NCBI GenBank assembly: GCA_011620595.1
Contig: WOYX01000019.1
Location: forward strand, 56,809 to 108,918
Reading direction: 5' to 3'
Length of the DNA: 52,110 nucleotides
Origin: Bacteroidales bacterium
GTDB lineage: Bacteria > Bacteroidota > Bacteroidia > Bacteroidales > VadinHA17
Below, piece by piece: positions 8,089-17,398 of this stretch; the first letter of the stretch is position 1, and each line of letters opens with the position of its first letter. Both the position numbers and the translations under genes were made by a program. The notes beneath the pieces are model-generated. The model searched no databases. It had not been told where the DNA came from and worked only from the letters and a program-made list of their open reading frames with translations.

Positions 8089-10182
8089 ATGAAAAAAACT
8101 TTCATTATGCTTTTGATTATTGCCGTGGGAGCGGTCTCATGCAGGAAGGAAACCTGTGAAAATCCGTTCTTCTGTGAATGGGACACTCCGTTTGAGGTTC
8201 CGCCATTTGACCAGATCAAATTTGAACATTTCAAGCCAGCCTACCTGAAAGGGATGGAGGAGCAGATGGCTGAGGTGGATGCCATCATCAACAATAATGA
8301 AGAGCCCACCTTTGACAACACCATCAGGGCCATGCAGTTCACCGGCAAGCTGCTCACTAAGGTTCAGCGCGCCATGGGCCCCCTCAGCGGTGCCAACACC
8401 AATGACTCGATCCAGACCCTTCAGAGGGAGATGTCTCCCCTCTTCTCAAAGCACAGGGATGACATTGCACTCAATGAGAAGCTGTTTGAAAGAGTCAAAA
8501 CAGTATATGAAAATCGCGATAGCTTCGACCTCACCCCTGAGGAAAGCAAGCTTCTCGTAGATGAGTATCTGGGTTTCATCAGGAGCGGCATAGGTCTCTC
8601 TCCGGAGGATAAGGATAAGCTCCGCAAGCTCAACAGCGAGCTTTCGCTCCTCTCGGTAAAATTCGGAGAAAACCTGTTGGCTGAGACCAACGGTTTCACG
8701 CTGGTCATTGAAAATGAAGAGGATCTCTCCGGACTCCCCGAAGGTGTCAGGGCACAGGCTGCCGATGCAGCAAAGGCTAAGGGAATGGAAGGTAAATGGC
8801 TCTTCACCCTTCAGGCTCCCAGTTACTTCCCCTTCATGACCTACGCTGACAACAGGGCACTGAGGGAGAAGATGTTCAGGGGTTACATGATGCGCGGCAA
8901 CAACGGCAACGAGAGAGACAACAACCAGATCCTGGCTGACATCATCAGGTTGCGCGTTGAAAAGGCAAGGCTTCTCGGATATAAAAGTCATGCCGATTAC
9001 GTGCTTGAGCGCAATATGGCAAAGGAGCCTGAGACAGTGCTTAATTTCCTTGCACAGATATGGGAGGCAGCCCTTCCTGTTGCAAAGGCAGAGGCTGCTG
9101 CACAGCAGGAGCTCATTGACAGGGAAGGCGGAAATTTCAAGCTTGAGCCGTGGGACTGGTTCTATTACACAGAAAAGATCCGCAAGGAGAAGTATGACCT
9201 GAGCGACGAAGAGACGAAACCCTATTTCTCTGCCAAAAATGTCACTGACGGTATGTTCTATGTTGCAAACAGGCTTTACGGACTTGAATTCAGCGAAAGG
9301 AATGACATTCCGCTCTATCATCCGGATGTAAAGACCTTTGAGGTAAAGCGTAACAAAAAGCATGTCGGCATCCTAATGATCGACTACCACCCGAGGGCCT
9401 CCAAGCGTGGCGGCGCATGGTGCAGCGGCATGAGGCCACAGAGGCTTGACGAGAACGGAAAATTTGTCACCCCGCTTGTGAGCATGGTCACCAACTTCAC
9501 TCCTCCCTCAGGAGACACACCGTCACTGCTCACCCCTGACGAGGCAAGCACCCTCTTCCATGAGTTCGGTCATGCGCTCCATAACCTTCTCTCCAACACT
9601 GAATATACCAGCGGTGTCGCACGCGATTTTGTGGAGCTCCCCTCACAGATAATGGAACACTGGGTCTTTGAGCCCGAGGTGCTGAAGGTATATGCAAAGC
9701 ACTATCAGACCGGAGAAGTTATTCCGGATGCACTGATTGAGAAAATTGAGAAAGCCGGCAAATTCAACCAGGGATTCATCACCGTGGAGTACCTGGCTGC
9801 CTCATTACTGGACATGGAGTATCACTCCCTCACCGAACCGGTTGAGATAAATGTGGGCGAGTTTGAGAAGAGCACCATGGAGAAGTACGGACTGATAAAA
9901 GAGATCATTCCCCGCTATCGGTCGACATATTTCAGCCACATCATCGGAGGTTATTCGGCCGGTTACTACAGCTATATCTGGTGTGAGCAGCTTGACGCTG
10001 ACGCTTTCAAAGCCTTCAAGGAGACGGGTGACATCTTCAACAAGGAGGTGGCAGCCCGTTTCGAGAAAGAGATCCTTTCACGCAAGGGATCGAGGGATGA
10101 ACTTGAGATGTGGGTTGCCTTCAGAGGTCGTGAGCCGAGCATTGAAGCCCTGCTTGAGAACCGGGGACTGCTGAAACAGTGA
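8089..10182 (+). CDS. M3 family metallopeptidase (dipeptidyl carboxypeptidase/oligopeptidase type), lipoprotein
   Basis: 697 residues. The N-terminus is a lipoprotein signal peptide (MKKTFIMLLIIAVGAVSC) with Cys18 as lipidation site, so the enzyme is anchored in the envelope, probably facing the periplasm. The zinc site is HEFGH in the segment STLFHEFGHALH (residues about 491-502). The third zinc ligand Glu lies in FVELPSQIMEHW about 25 residues later. The preceding DYHPRASKRGGAW is typical of the Dcp branch of thimet-like peptidases. It likely trims short peptides for an amino-acid-fermenting organism. That fits the S46 peptidase and hydroxyproline dehydratase elsewhere in the window, but is an inference. 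It is monocistronic, closed by a strong terminator. Confidence 0.92.
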   Translation: MKKTFIMLLIIAVGAVSCRKETCENPFFCEWDTPFEVPPFDQIKFEHFKPAYLKGMEEQMAEVDAIINNNEEPTFDNTIRAMQFTGKLLTKVQRAMGPLSGANTNDSIQTLQREMSPLFSKHRDDIALNEKLFERVKTVYENRDSFDLTPEESKLLVDEYLGFIRSGIGLSPEDKDKLRKLNSELSLLSVKFGENLLAETNGFTLVIENEEDLSGLPEGVRAQAADAAKAKGMEGKWLFTLQAPSYFPFMTYADNRALREKMFRGYMMRGNNGNERDNNQILADIIRLRVEKARLLGYKSHADYVLERNMAKEPETVLNFLAQIWEAALPVAKAEAAAQQELIDREGGNFKLEPWDWFYYTEKIRKEKYDLSDEETKPYFSAKNVTDGMFYVANRLYGLEFSERNDIPLYHPDVKTFEVKRNKKHVGILMIDYHPRASKRGGAWCSGMRPQRLDENGKFVTPLVSMVTNFTPPSGDTPSLLTPDEASTLFHEFGHALHNLLSNTEYTSGVARDFVELPSQIMEHWVFEPEVLKVYAKHYQTGEVIPDALIEKIEKAGKFNQGFITVEYLAASLLDMEYHSLTEPVEINVGEFEKSTMEKYGLIKEIIPRYRSTYFSHIIGGYSAGYYSYIWCEQLDADAFKAFKETGDIFNKEVAARFEKEILSRKGSRDELEMWVAFRGREPSIEALLENRGLLKQ

Positions 10183-10253
10183 GGCTCTGACCTGCAGGGT
10201 GAGATGACGAAATAATCATCCTGCCCTGATAATTGATCTGACATGAAAATATT

Positions 10254-10287
10254 CCTCCCGGGGTGCAAACTTCCGGGAGGTTTTTTT
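10254..10287 (+). terminator. Intrinsic terminator after M3 peptidase
   Basis: An 8-bp GC stem, CCTCCCGG (10254-10261) with CCGGGAGG (10273-10280), has an 11-nt loop and is followed by seven T residues (10281-10287). Confidence 0.92.
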
Positions 10288-10353
10288 GCTGGCGTAATGA
10301 ACCTCCCGGCGGGAACCTGAAACGGGAAAAAGGGACCTCCCTGGTTGTGAAAA

Positions 10354-11025
10354 TCAACTCTCCGAAAGAGTCGAGAGGCGCCTGATGTCAAGGATCCTGA
10401 CTTCACGGCGGTCAACGGAGATGAGCCCGTCACTCTCCATCCCACTGACGGCCCGCGCCAGTGAAGGCCTGGTGACCCCGAAATAGTCGGCCAGCTCCTG
10501 CTGTGTCCGGTTGATGACAACCCTGCCTGAGTTCGCTCCCGGCAAAGAGCTAATGTAATGGGCATACTTCTCCCTGATGGTCCGGAATGAGAGGAAGCGG
10601 AGCCTGTCAGACAGAAAGAGTGCCCTTGTGCATACTGCCGTGAGATAATTCAGCAGTAACCTGCGGTCATTATTCATCAAGGTAAGAAATTCAGCCCTGC
10701 CGATGATAAGTAACTCGGCATCTGTATTGGCAATGACATTGACCGGGTAACGGGCTTCCTTACCATAAATGAATGCGGCAGCAAGAGCCTGGGGAGGATG
10801 GATATCTTCAATCTTGATTGTCCTGCCGGTAAGATCCGTCATCTCACCCCGCACACTGCCCGAAAGCACAATCATCACCGAGGATATATCATCGCCTTCA
10901 ATCACCACCATGGCGCCGGCCGGAAAAGAGCGCGACCTGTAGTTGACGCTGTCAATTATACCGTCTATCTCCGTGTCACTAAGACCGCTGAATAAAGGTG
11001 ACCTGTTAAGAACTGGAAACTTCAT
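10354..11025 (-). CDS. hcpR: Crp/Fnr-family transcriptional regulator, HcpR type
   Basis: 223 residues. An N-terminal cyclic-nucleotide-type sensor barrel (residues about 10-120) includes FPAGAMVVIEGDDISSVMIVL and SGSVRGEM. A dimer helix is followed by a C-terminal winged helix, with recognition helix in TQQELADYFGVTRPSLARAV (residues about 167-186). There is no N-terminal cysteine cluster as in Fnr. In P. gingivalis and other anaerobes HcpR senses nitrosative stress and activates hcp; the divergent hcp gene here and the GTAAC-N4-GTTAC operator between them fit this closely. The assignment rests on that context plus overall similarity. The ATG is at 11023-11025, about 14 nt after the predicted transcript start. 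The operator overlaps the promoter, so autoregulation is likely. Confidence 0.88.
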   Translation of the reverse strand: MKFPVLNRSPLFSGLSDTEIDGIIDSVNYRSRSFPAGAMVVIEGDDISSVMIVLSGSVRGEMTDLTGRTIKIEDIHPPQALAAAFIYGKEARYPVNVIANTDAELLIIGRAEFLTLMNNDRRLLLNYLTAVCTRALFLSDRLRFLSFRTIREKYAHYISSLPGANSGRVVINRTQQELADYFGVTRPSLARAVSGMESDGLISVDRREVRILDIRRLSTLSES

Positions 11026-11042
11026 CTGTTTTATTTGTGCTT

Positions 11043-11050
11043 CAAAATTA
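11043..11050 (-). promoter_or_regulatory. -7 element of hcpR
   Basis: On the minus strand TAATTTTG matches TAnnTTTG exactly, 17 bp before the ATG. No TTTG stands at the usual 19-21 bp; that place is occupied by the HcpR operator. Confidence 0.55.
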
Positions 11051-11059
11051 ACACAATTT

Positions 11060-11073
11060 GTAACAAATGTTAC
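11060..11073. promoter_or_regulatory. HcpR operator between hcpR and hcp
   Basis: GTAACAAATGTTAC is a perfect match to the GTAAC-N4-GTTAC consensus described for HcpR of Clostridia, Thermotoga and Bacteroidetes. Symmetry extends one more base on each side (TGTAACA-AA-TGTTACA, 11059-11074). Its centre lies about 40 bp before the predicted hcp start point and about 27 bp before that of hcpR. Confidence 0.85.
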
Positions 11074-11095
11074 ACTCCGTGTTGTTTGTTGTCCC

Positions 11096-11103
11096 TACTT
11101 TTG
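11096..11103 (+). promoter_or_regulatory. -7 element of hcp
   Basis: TACTTTTG matches TAnnTTTG. No TTTG is found 19-21 bp upstream; the HcpR site ends 21 bp before it. This suggests activator-dependent transcription. The predicted leader to the hcp ATG is about 80 nt. Confidence 0.65.
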
Positions 11104-11184
11104 TGGCTGAAGATTGCAAAAAGAGAGATGGAAAGGGATATAATAAAGATGTTAACTTATAAATCAAACTAAAAACAGAAAGAG

Positions 11185-12831
11185 ATGAGCATGTTTTGCT
11201 ATCAGTGCCAGGAAACAACAAAAGGAACCGGATGCGTCGTCAGGGGCGTATGCGGAAAGACGGAAGAGGTTGCACAGTTGCAGGATATTTTGATCTATGT
11301 CGCCAAGGGGATCTCAATCCTCGGAACCATAGCACGGGATAACCGATATTCAAACGTCAGGGTTGACAGGTTTGTACAGGAGGCCCTCTTTACAACCATC
11401 ACCAACGCCAACTTTGACGGTGGAAAGATCATCGAAAGGATTCATGAGGGTGTGGAGCTAAGGGAAAAATTCATCGGTGAGATGAAGGCTCACGGGATAG
11501 AGATTCCGGGTGACCTTCACCCCAGTGCCACCTGGAAGCCGGCCGACGGTGAGGATCTGATGGAGACTGCCGCCAGTGTGGGTGTTCTGACCACTGAAAA
11601 TGAGGATATCAGGTCACTGCGCCAGCTGGTAATCTACGGTGTCAAGGGCATGGCAGCCTATGCCGAGCATGCCGGCAACCTCGGCTTCAACAGCGACAGC
11701 GTTGACGCCTTCATCCAGCGTGCGATTGCCGCCACCACCAATGACAGCCTGACTGCTGACGAACTCGTGGCTCTGGTCCTTGAGACCGGCAAGCACGGTG
11801 TTGAGGTGATGGCTCTGCTTGACAAGGCCAACACCACCGCCTACGGCAACCCCGAGATAACAGAGGTAAACATAGGCGTGAGGAACAACCCGGCCATCCT
11901 CATCAGCGGACATGACATGAAGGACATGGAGGAGCTGCTGCGCCAGACAGAGGGAACGGGGGTGGACGTCTACACCCACAGTGAGATGCTGCCGGCAAAC
12001 TACTACCCGGCATTCAAGAAGTACAGCCATTTTGTCGGCAACTACGGCAACTCATGGTGGAAGCAGGCCACCGAGTTCGAGACCTTCAACGGGCCGGTGC
12101 TCTTCACCACCAACTGTATTATTCCGTTGCGCGACAGCTACCGCGACCGCGTCTACACTACCGGTTCGTCTGGATATCCCGGCTGCCCTCATATTCAAGA
12201 CAGGGAACCCGGCAAGGAGAAGGACTTCTCGGCAATAATTGAGCATGCAAAAAAATGCGCTCCACCGAAGGAAATAGAAAACGGAACCATCATCGGAGGT
12301 TTTGCACACAACCAGGTGCTTCAGCTTGCCGACAAGGTAGTTGACGCTGTCAGGAGCGGAGCTATACGCAAGTTTGTTGTCATGGGCGGATGTGACGGCC
12401 GTATGAAGAGCCGTGAGTACTACACGGAATTCGCGCAGAAGTTGCCGAAGGACACTGTGATACTTACCGCAGGCTGTGCCAAGTACCGCTACAACAAGCT
12501 CAAGCTTGGAGACATCAACGGCATCCCGCGCGTGCTCGACGCCGGTCAGTGCAACGACTCCTATTCACTCGCCGTCATAGCCCTGACTCTTAAGGATCTG
12601 TTCGGCAAGAGTGATATCAACGAGCTGCCCATAGCCTACAACATCGCATGGTATGAGCAGAAGGCCGTCATCGTGCTGCTGGCTCTCATCTACCTGGGCG
12701 TGAAGAATATCCACCTCGGACCCACCTTACCGGGATTCCTCTCTCCCAACGTGGTCAATGTGCTTGTCGGGAAGTTCGGCATTGCAGGTATCACCACCGT
12801 TGACGAGGATATGAAGATACTGATAAACTAA
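11185..12831 (+). CDS. hcp: Hybrid-cluster protein (hydroxylamine reductase / NO reductase)
   Basis: 548 residues, full length for class I Hcp. It contains a [4Fe-4S] cluster bound by the N-terminal motif C5-x2-C8-x8-C17-x5-C23 (the anaerobe spacing) and a hybrid 4Fe-2S-2O cluster. Ligand segments of the latter are visible: [34 protein letters not shown] and [12 protein letters not shown]. It was first known for reducing hydroxylamine to ammonia; in cells it mainly detoxifies nitric oxide. It is cytoplasmic. No NADH:Hcp reductase gene (hcr) is adjacent. Its partner HcpR is transcribed divergently and the HcpR operator sits at the activator position, so nitrosative stress induction is expected. 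The ATG two codons later is an alternative start. Confidence 0.96.
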   Translation: MSMFCYQCQETTKGTGCVVRGVCGKTEEVAQLQDILIYVAKGISILGTIARDNRYSNVRVDRFVQEALFTTITNANFDGGKIIERIHEGVELREKFIGEMKAHGIEIPGDLHPSATWKPADGEDLMETAASVGVLTTENEDIRSLRQLVIYGVKGMAAYAEHAGNLGFNSDSVDAFIQRAIAATTNDSLTADELVALVLETGKHGVEVMALLDKANTTAYGNPEITEVNIGVRNNPAILISGHDMKDMEELLRQTEGTGVDVYTHSEMLPANYYPAFKKYSHFVGNYGNSWWKQATEFETFNGPVLFTTNCIIPLRDSYRDRVYTTGSSGYPGCPHIQDREPGKEKDFSAIIEHAKKCAPPKEIENGTIIGGFAHNQVLQLADKVVDAVRSGAIRKFVVMGGCDGRMKSREYYTEFAQKLPKDTVILTAGCAKYRYNKLKLGDINGIPRVLDAGQCNDSYSLAVIALTLKDLFGKSDINELPIAYNIAWYEQKAVIVLLALIYLGVKNIHLGPTLPGFLSPNVVNVLVGKFGIAGITTVDEDMKILIN

Positions 12832-12870
12832 AGAGCGGGCAGGAGCTGCCTGAAATTCCATGATTAAAAT

Positions 12871-12914
12871 CGCCGATTCCCGGTTGCCAACAACCCGGTA
12901 GAGGCGCTTTTTTT
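12871..12914 (+). terminator. Intrinsic terminator after hcp
   Basis: An outer CGCC/GGCG stem (12871-12874 with 12903-12906) surrounds an inner CCGGTT/AACC(C)GG stem, followed by C and seven T residues (12908-12914). Confidence 0.75.
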
Positions 12915-13144
12915 ATTACCTGATGCCAGAAAACCTTCCCTGCCGATAATTTCCGGTCATCCATAGATAGCATAAATATTATGCGGAGATGCAGCGTCGA
13001 CCGGCAACTGTCTGGCTGATCCGGCCGGCAAGGCTGATACTCAACTGCATCAAGATTATACGAACAGTCATAAATATTGATCAATAATTTCCTAACTTAA
13101 AAGCCTGATTCCATACAGGACCACATTACCAAAACCTGAGAACC
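12915..13144 (+). other. Upstream region of the acyl-CoA dehydratase-like gene
   Basis: No gene is seen. Two A/T-rich palindromes stand out: GCATAA-ATA-TTATGC (12970-12984) and a perfect TATTGATCAATA (13075-13086), about 60 bp before the ATG. Either could be a regulator site. No good TTTG-N19-TAnnTTTG match was found. Confidence 0.4.
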
Positions 13145-16100
13145 ATGGATGCGGGAAAGGGGAAAAGTGCACCAGGGGAAAAATATTTCCTGGGACTTGA
13201 TGTCGGATCCGTTTCACTGAACACCGTGTTACTTGACAGCTCCGGCAGGATAGTTGAAGACTTCTATGATTATGTACACGGCAAGCCGTTCAACAAGCTT
13301 CATGAACGGCTCACGCTGCTGCAGAATGATTATCCTGCCGATACCATCGAAGGGGTTGCCCTGACAGGCACGGGAGGCAAGCTGGCTGCGAGTCTGATCG
13401 GGGGCATCTTCGTCAACGAGATCATCTCGCAGGCTGCCTCCACCGGGCGGCTCTACCCTGATGCGCGCACCGTGATAGAGATCGGTGGCGAGGATTCGAA
13501 ACTTATAGTTCTTGAGAGGGAGCCGGGCGATGAGTATGCCAGGCTGGTCGACTTTGAGATGAACAGCATCTGTGCGGCCGGCACAGGGTCATTCCTTGAC
13601 CAGCAGGCAAGGAGGATCGGTGTGCCGATAGAGAAGGAGTTCGGAAAAATGGCCATGAAGTCAGTCAACCCGCCGCGTATTGCCGGCCGCTGCAGTGTCT
13701 TCGCCAAGAGCGACATGATACACCACCAGCAGATAGCCACACCGCTTCATGATATTGTCGCAGGGCTCTGCTTCGCCCTGGCAAGGAACTTTCGAAGTAC
13801 CGTCGCGCGCAGCAAGGAGATAAGGAAGCCTGTCATCTTCTCCGGTGGGGTGGCGGCAAACGCGGGCATGATACGGGCCTTCAGGGAGGTGCTCGGTCTG
13901 ACGGGTAATGAACTGATCATCCCTGAGCATCATGCATCCATGGGTGCCATAGGTGCGGTTATGTATGTACGGTCCAACGGCACTGAGCCCGGAAAATTTG
14001 CCGGGCTGCAGAAGCTGAAGGAATATCTTGAAAGCAACACCTCCGTCTTTGTCAGCCTCCCGCAGTTGAAGGAGTCCGAAGCCCTTTACACCAAGGAGGT
14101 GAGGTTCATTAAGAACGGACTCGAAAAGCTGCCCGTCTACCTGGGTGTTGATGTGGGATCGCTCAGCACCAACGTTGTGCTCATCGATGCAGATCACAAC
14201 GTCGTGGCCAGACGCTATCTCCCCACTGCCGGCAAGCCGCTGGAAGCAATACAGAGAGGCATGAGCGAGATCTACGATGAGGTAGGCGAAGAGGTGGAGG
14301 TGATCGGCGTCGGTACCACAGGCTCCGGCCGGTATCTCACAGGCGACTTCATCGGTGCCGACACCATCCGCAACGAGATCACGGCACAGGCCACGGCAGC
14401 CATCGACTATGACCCCACCGTCGATACGATCTTTGAGATAGGCGGTCAGGATTCAAAGTACATCAGTATTGAGAACGGGGTGGTAGTCGATTTCGAGATG
14501 AACAAGGTGTGTGCTGCCGGCACCGGCTCCTTCCTGGAGGAGCAGGCCGAGAAGCTTAACATAAACATCGTGGGTGAGTTCGGAAAAATGGCCCTGAAAT
14601 CGGCCTCACCCGTGAAGCTGGGCGACCGCTGCACTGTCTTTATGGAGTCAGACCTGAACAGCTTCATGCAGAAGGGCGCCCGTAATGACAACCTGGTGGG
14701 CGGACTGGCCTACTCGATAGTATACAACTACCTTCAGAAAGTGGTTGCTGACCGCAGGATTGGCGATAAAATATTCTTCCAGGGCGGGGTGACCAACAAC
14801 AAGGCCGTGGTGGCTGCCTTTGAGCAGGTACTGGGAAAAAAGATCATCATCCCGCCACATTTCGACGTTACGGGAGCCATCGGCGCTGCCATACTGGCGC
14901 AGAATATGATGACCGAAGGCCATAAGACAACATTCAAGGGTTTCGGCATATGCAATGCATCATATAAGACCACCAGGTTTGTCTGCAACGGCTGCACAAA
15001 CCACTGTGAGATCAGCAGGGTGAAGATCGCCGGCGAGAGCAAATCACTGTATTACGGTGGCCGCTGTGAAAAATATGAAATAGATTCAAGAAAGAAAAAA
15101 ACAGACCATCTGCCCAATCTATTTAAGAAGAGAACCGAGATGCTCATGGGCGATTACCGGGAGAGAGAGGTTGACGGCAAGCCTACGGTGGGCATCCCCA
15201 GGGCGCTTATGATCTACTATCAGCAGTTCCCATTCTGGAGGACATTCTTTGAGGAGGTGGGTTTCAACGTTATCCTCTCGCGGGAGTCGGACAAGAGCCT
15301 TGTGACACGATCACTGGAGACCGTCACGGCGGAGACCTGTCTTCCAGTGGAGCTGATGCACGGGCATGTCATGGACCTGATCGACAGGGGTGCTGACTAT
15401 ATATTCATGCCCTTCATCGTAAGCGGTAAATACCGCGAGGGAGACACCACCACCAACTCAAACTGTCCGTGGATACAGTCGTTTCCCTTCATGATCAGGG
15501 CTGCCCTTCGGGGTAAGGTGGATGAGAAAAGGTTTCTCACTCCCACCCTCCATTTCAGGTATTTTGAGAGGGCGCTGGTAAAGGAGATGATATCTTTCTT
15601 CGGCGAGAGGTTCAGGCTTGACGCCGGAAAGATAAAGAATGCGATATACAAGGCTGACGGCGTTCAGGTGGCCTTTGAGAAGGGGCTGACGGAATATGGC
15701 AAAACGGTGATGGATAATCTTCCTGAAGGTTGCCGTCCGGTCATCATCCTCGGCCGGCCATACAACAGCACAGACCCTCATCTGAACCTCAACCTGACGG
15801 AGAAGCTGCTTGCGCAGAATGTCATGCCCATACCGCTTGACATGCTTGATCTCTCACTGGCGCACATCTACGGCAACTACCGGAACATGTACTGGCCCAA
15901 CGGGCAGAAGATGATCGCCGCGGCCCAGCATGTGGCCCGCACCGACGGACTTTACGCTGTCTATATCAGCAACTTCAGGTGCGGTCCCGACTCCTTCATA
16001 TGGCATTATGTCACCGAGGAACTGAAGGGTAAACCTTTCCTCCACCTGGAGGTGGACGAACACTCAGCCGATGCCGGCATGGTGACACGCATCGAAGCCT

Positions 16101-17398
16101 TCCTTGACAGCCTGAAGGGATCAGAACAGAATGAGAAGAGGGAGATCGAGGTTATCAGGCCGCGGCCCAGTCCTGCCGAGCCGCCGGTGAACAGGACGCT
16201 CTACTTCCCATATATGCATGACGGTGCCTATTTTATTGCTGCGGCAGCGCGCAGCGTGGGCATCCCCTCGGAGGTTCTGCCCAAACAGACCGAAGAGGAC
16301 ATTGCACTGGGAAGAAAATACACCTCCTCCAGGGAGTGCTTCCCGATGATATGTACCACCGGCAGCTTCCTCAAGAAGCTTATGGAACCCGGCGCCGACC
16401 CTTCGAAGATGAGCTTCTTCATGCCCGACCATAATGGTCCCTGCCGCTTCGGGCAGTACAACCAGTTCCAGAGGATACTCTTTGACCGGCTCGGGTTCAG
16501 GGAAGCAGAGCTGGTGACACCCTCCAATGACACATCATATGCTGACCTGGCCGGTGACCGCAGCCAGCGCTTCCGCGTCAATGCCTGGAAAGGATTTGTG
16601 GCCTTTGACTATATCAGGAAGCTCTATCGGGAGACAAGGCCCTACGAGCTCAACCCCGGCGACACTGAAGCGATATACCAGGCTGCCCTGAAGAGGGCCG
16701 GGGATTCCATAGAGAATAACTGCAGGGGATTACGAAGGATCCTGGTGGAAACGGCGCACGAGTTCATGGCGGTGAAGGTTGACAAGAGCCGCAGGAAGCC
16801 TGTCATTGCGGTGATAGGCGAGGTCTACATGCGCGACAATGCCGGGTGCAACGGCAACATCGCCAACAGGCTTGAGGCGCTGGGTGCTGAGGTGTCCATC
16901 GGTCCCTTCTCGGAATGGATAACCTACTCCACCCACCGCTATACGCGCGACAGCCGGTGGAAGAATGACACCAAAGGTGTGATCAAATCGAAGATACAGG
17001 CCATCGGCCAGGAGGTGATCGTCGAATATCTCCTCAGGGGCATCAACAAATATACTGACACCACCAAGGATGTCTCGCTTCATGAGATGCTTGATCTGAG
17101 CAACAGGTATGTCAGTGAGTTCTATGACGGTGACCCCCCGATAGCCATAGGTACCTCGGCAGCACTGGCACATAGGGGCGTCTCGGGCATAGCAGCCATA
17201 CTGCCCTTTGCCTGTATGCCGGGAACACTGGTGGCATCGGTGAGTGACTCATTCAGGAAGGACAACAACAACATTCCCTTCCTGAATATACCCTATGACG
17301 GACAGGATACCGTCTCCCTGGAGACCAGGCTGCAGGCTTTCGTCTTCCAGGTCAGGGAGTATGCTGAGGCTCACCAACCAGTGTCATCTCATCAATGA
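13145..17398 (+). CDS. Giant acyl-CoA dehydratase activase/dehydratase-like iron-sulfur fusion protein
   Basis: 1417 residues. Two ASKHA-type activase domains of the BcrAD/BadFG/HgdC family stand in tandem: residues about 14-275 (FLGLDVGSVSLNTVLL) and about 330-590 (YLGVDVGSLSTNVVLI). Each keeps both cluster cysteines 40 residues apart: Cys143 in CAAGTGSF with Cys183 in GRCSVF, and Cys456 in CAAGTGSF with Cys496 in DRCTVF. A cysteine-rich linker follows (Cys603, 614, 617, 621, 641). The C-terminal half (about 680-1410) resembles DUF2229 and HgdB-type dehydratase components. In the characterised family, ATP-driven electron transfer activates 2-hydroxyacyl-CoA dehydratases or benzoyl-CoA reductases. 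The substrate of these long fusions is unknown to me. The 3' end overlaps the convergent DPP11 gene by 47 bp. Confidence 0.9.
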   Translation: MDAGKGKSAPGEKYFLGLDVGSVSLNTVLLDSSGRIVEDFYDYVHGKPFNKLHERLTLLQNDYPADTIEGVALTGTGGKLAASLIGGIFVNEIISQAASTGRLYPDARTVIEIGGEDSKLIVLEREPGDEYARLVDFEMNSICAAGTGSFLDQQARRIGVPIEKEFGKMAMKSVNPPRIAGRCSVFAKSDMIHHQQIATPLHDIVAGLCFALARNFRSTVARSKEIRKPVIFSGGVAANAGMIRAFREVLGLTGNELIIPEHHASMGAIGAVMYVRSNGTEPGKFAGLQKLKEYLESNTSVFVSLPQLKESEALYTKEVRFIKNGLEKLPVYLGVDVGSLSTNVVLIDADHNVVARRYLPTAGKPLEAIQRGMSEIYDEVGEEVEVIGVGTTGSGRYLTGDFIGADTIRNEITAQATAAIDYDPTVDTIFEIGGQDSKYISIENGVVVDFEMNKVCAAGTGSFLEEQAEKLNINIVGEFGKMALKSASPVKLGDRCTVFMESDLNSFMQKGARNDNLVGGLAYSIVYNYLQKVVADRRIGDKIFFQGGVTNNKAVVAAFEQVLGKKIIIPPHFDVTGAIGAAILAQNMMTEGHKTTFKGFGICNASYKTTRFVCNGCTNHCEISRVKIAGESKSLYYGGRCEKYEIDSRKKKTDHLPNLFKKRTEMLMGDYREREVDGKPTVGIPRALMIYYQQFPFWRTFFEEVGFNVILSRESDKSLVTRSLETVTAETCLPVELMHGHVMDLIDRGADYIFMPFIVSGKYREGDTTTNSNCPWIQSFPFMIRAALRGKVDEKRFLTPTLHFRYFERALVKEMISFFGERFRLDAGKIKNAIYKADGVQVAFEKGLTEYGKTVMDNLPEGCRPVIILGRPYNSTDPHLNLNLTEKLLAQNVMPIPLDMLDLSLAHIYGNYRNMYWPNGQKMIAAAQHVARTDGLYAVYISNFRCGPDSFIWHYVTEELKGKPFLHLEVDEHSADAGMVTRIEAFLDSLKGSEQNEKREIEVIRPRPSPAEPPVNRTLYFPYMHDGAYFIAAAARSVGIPSEVLPKQTEEDIALGRKYTSSRECFPMICTTGSFLKKLMEPGADPSKMSFFMPDHNGPCRFGQYNQFQRILFDRLGFREAELVTPSNDTSYADLAGDRSQRFRVNAWKGFVAFDYIRKLYRETRPYELNPGDTEAIYQAALKRAGDSIENNCRGLRRILVETAHEFMAVKVDKSRRKPVIAVIGEVYMRDNAGCNGNIANRLEALGAEVSIGPFSEWITYSTHRYTRDSRWKNDTKGVIKSKIQAIGQEVIVEYLLRGINKYTDTTKDVSLHEMLDLSNRYVSEFYDGDPPIAIGTSAALAHRGVSGIAAILPFACMPGTLVASVSDSFRKDNNNIPFLNIPYDGQDTVSLETRLQAFVFQVREYAEAHQPVSSHQ

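Noticed and set aside
12791-13084. 97-codon minus-strand frame between hcp and the acyl-CoA dehydratase-like gene
   Set aside because: It runs through the hcp terminator, has no domain, and its composition is unlike the neighbouring genes.
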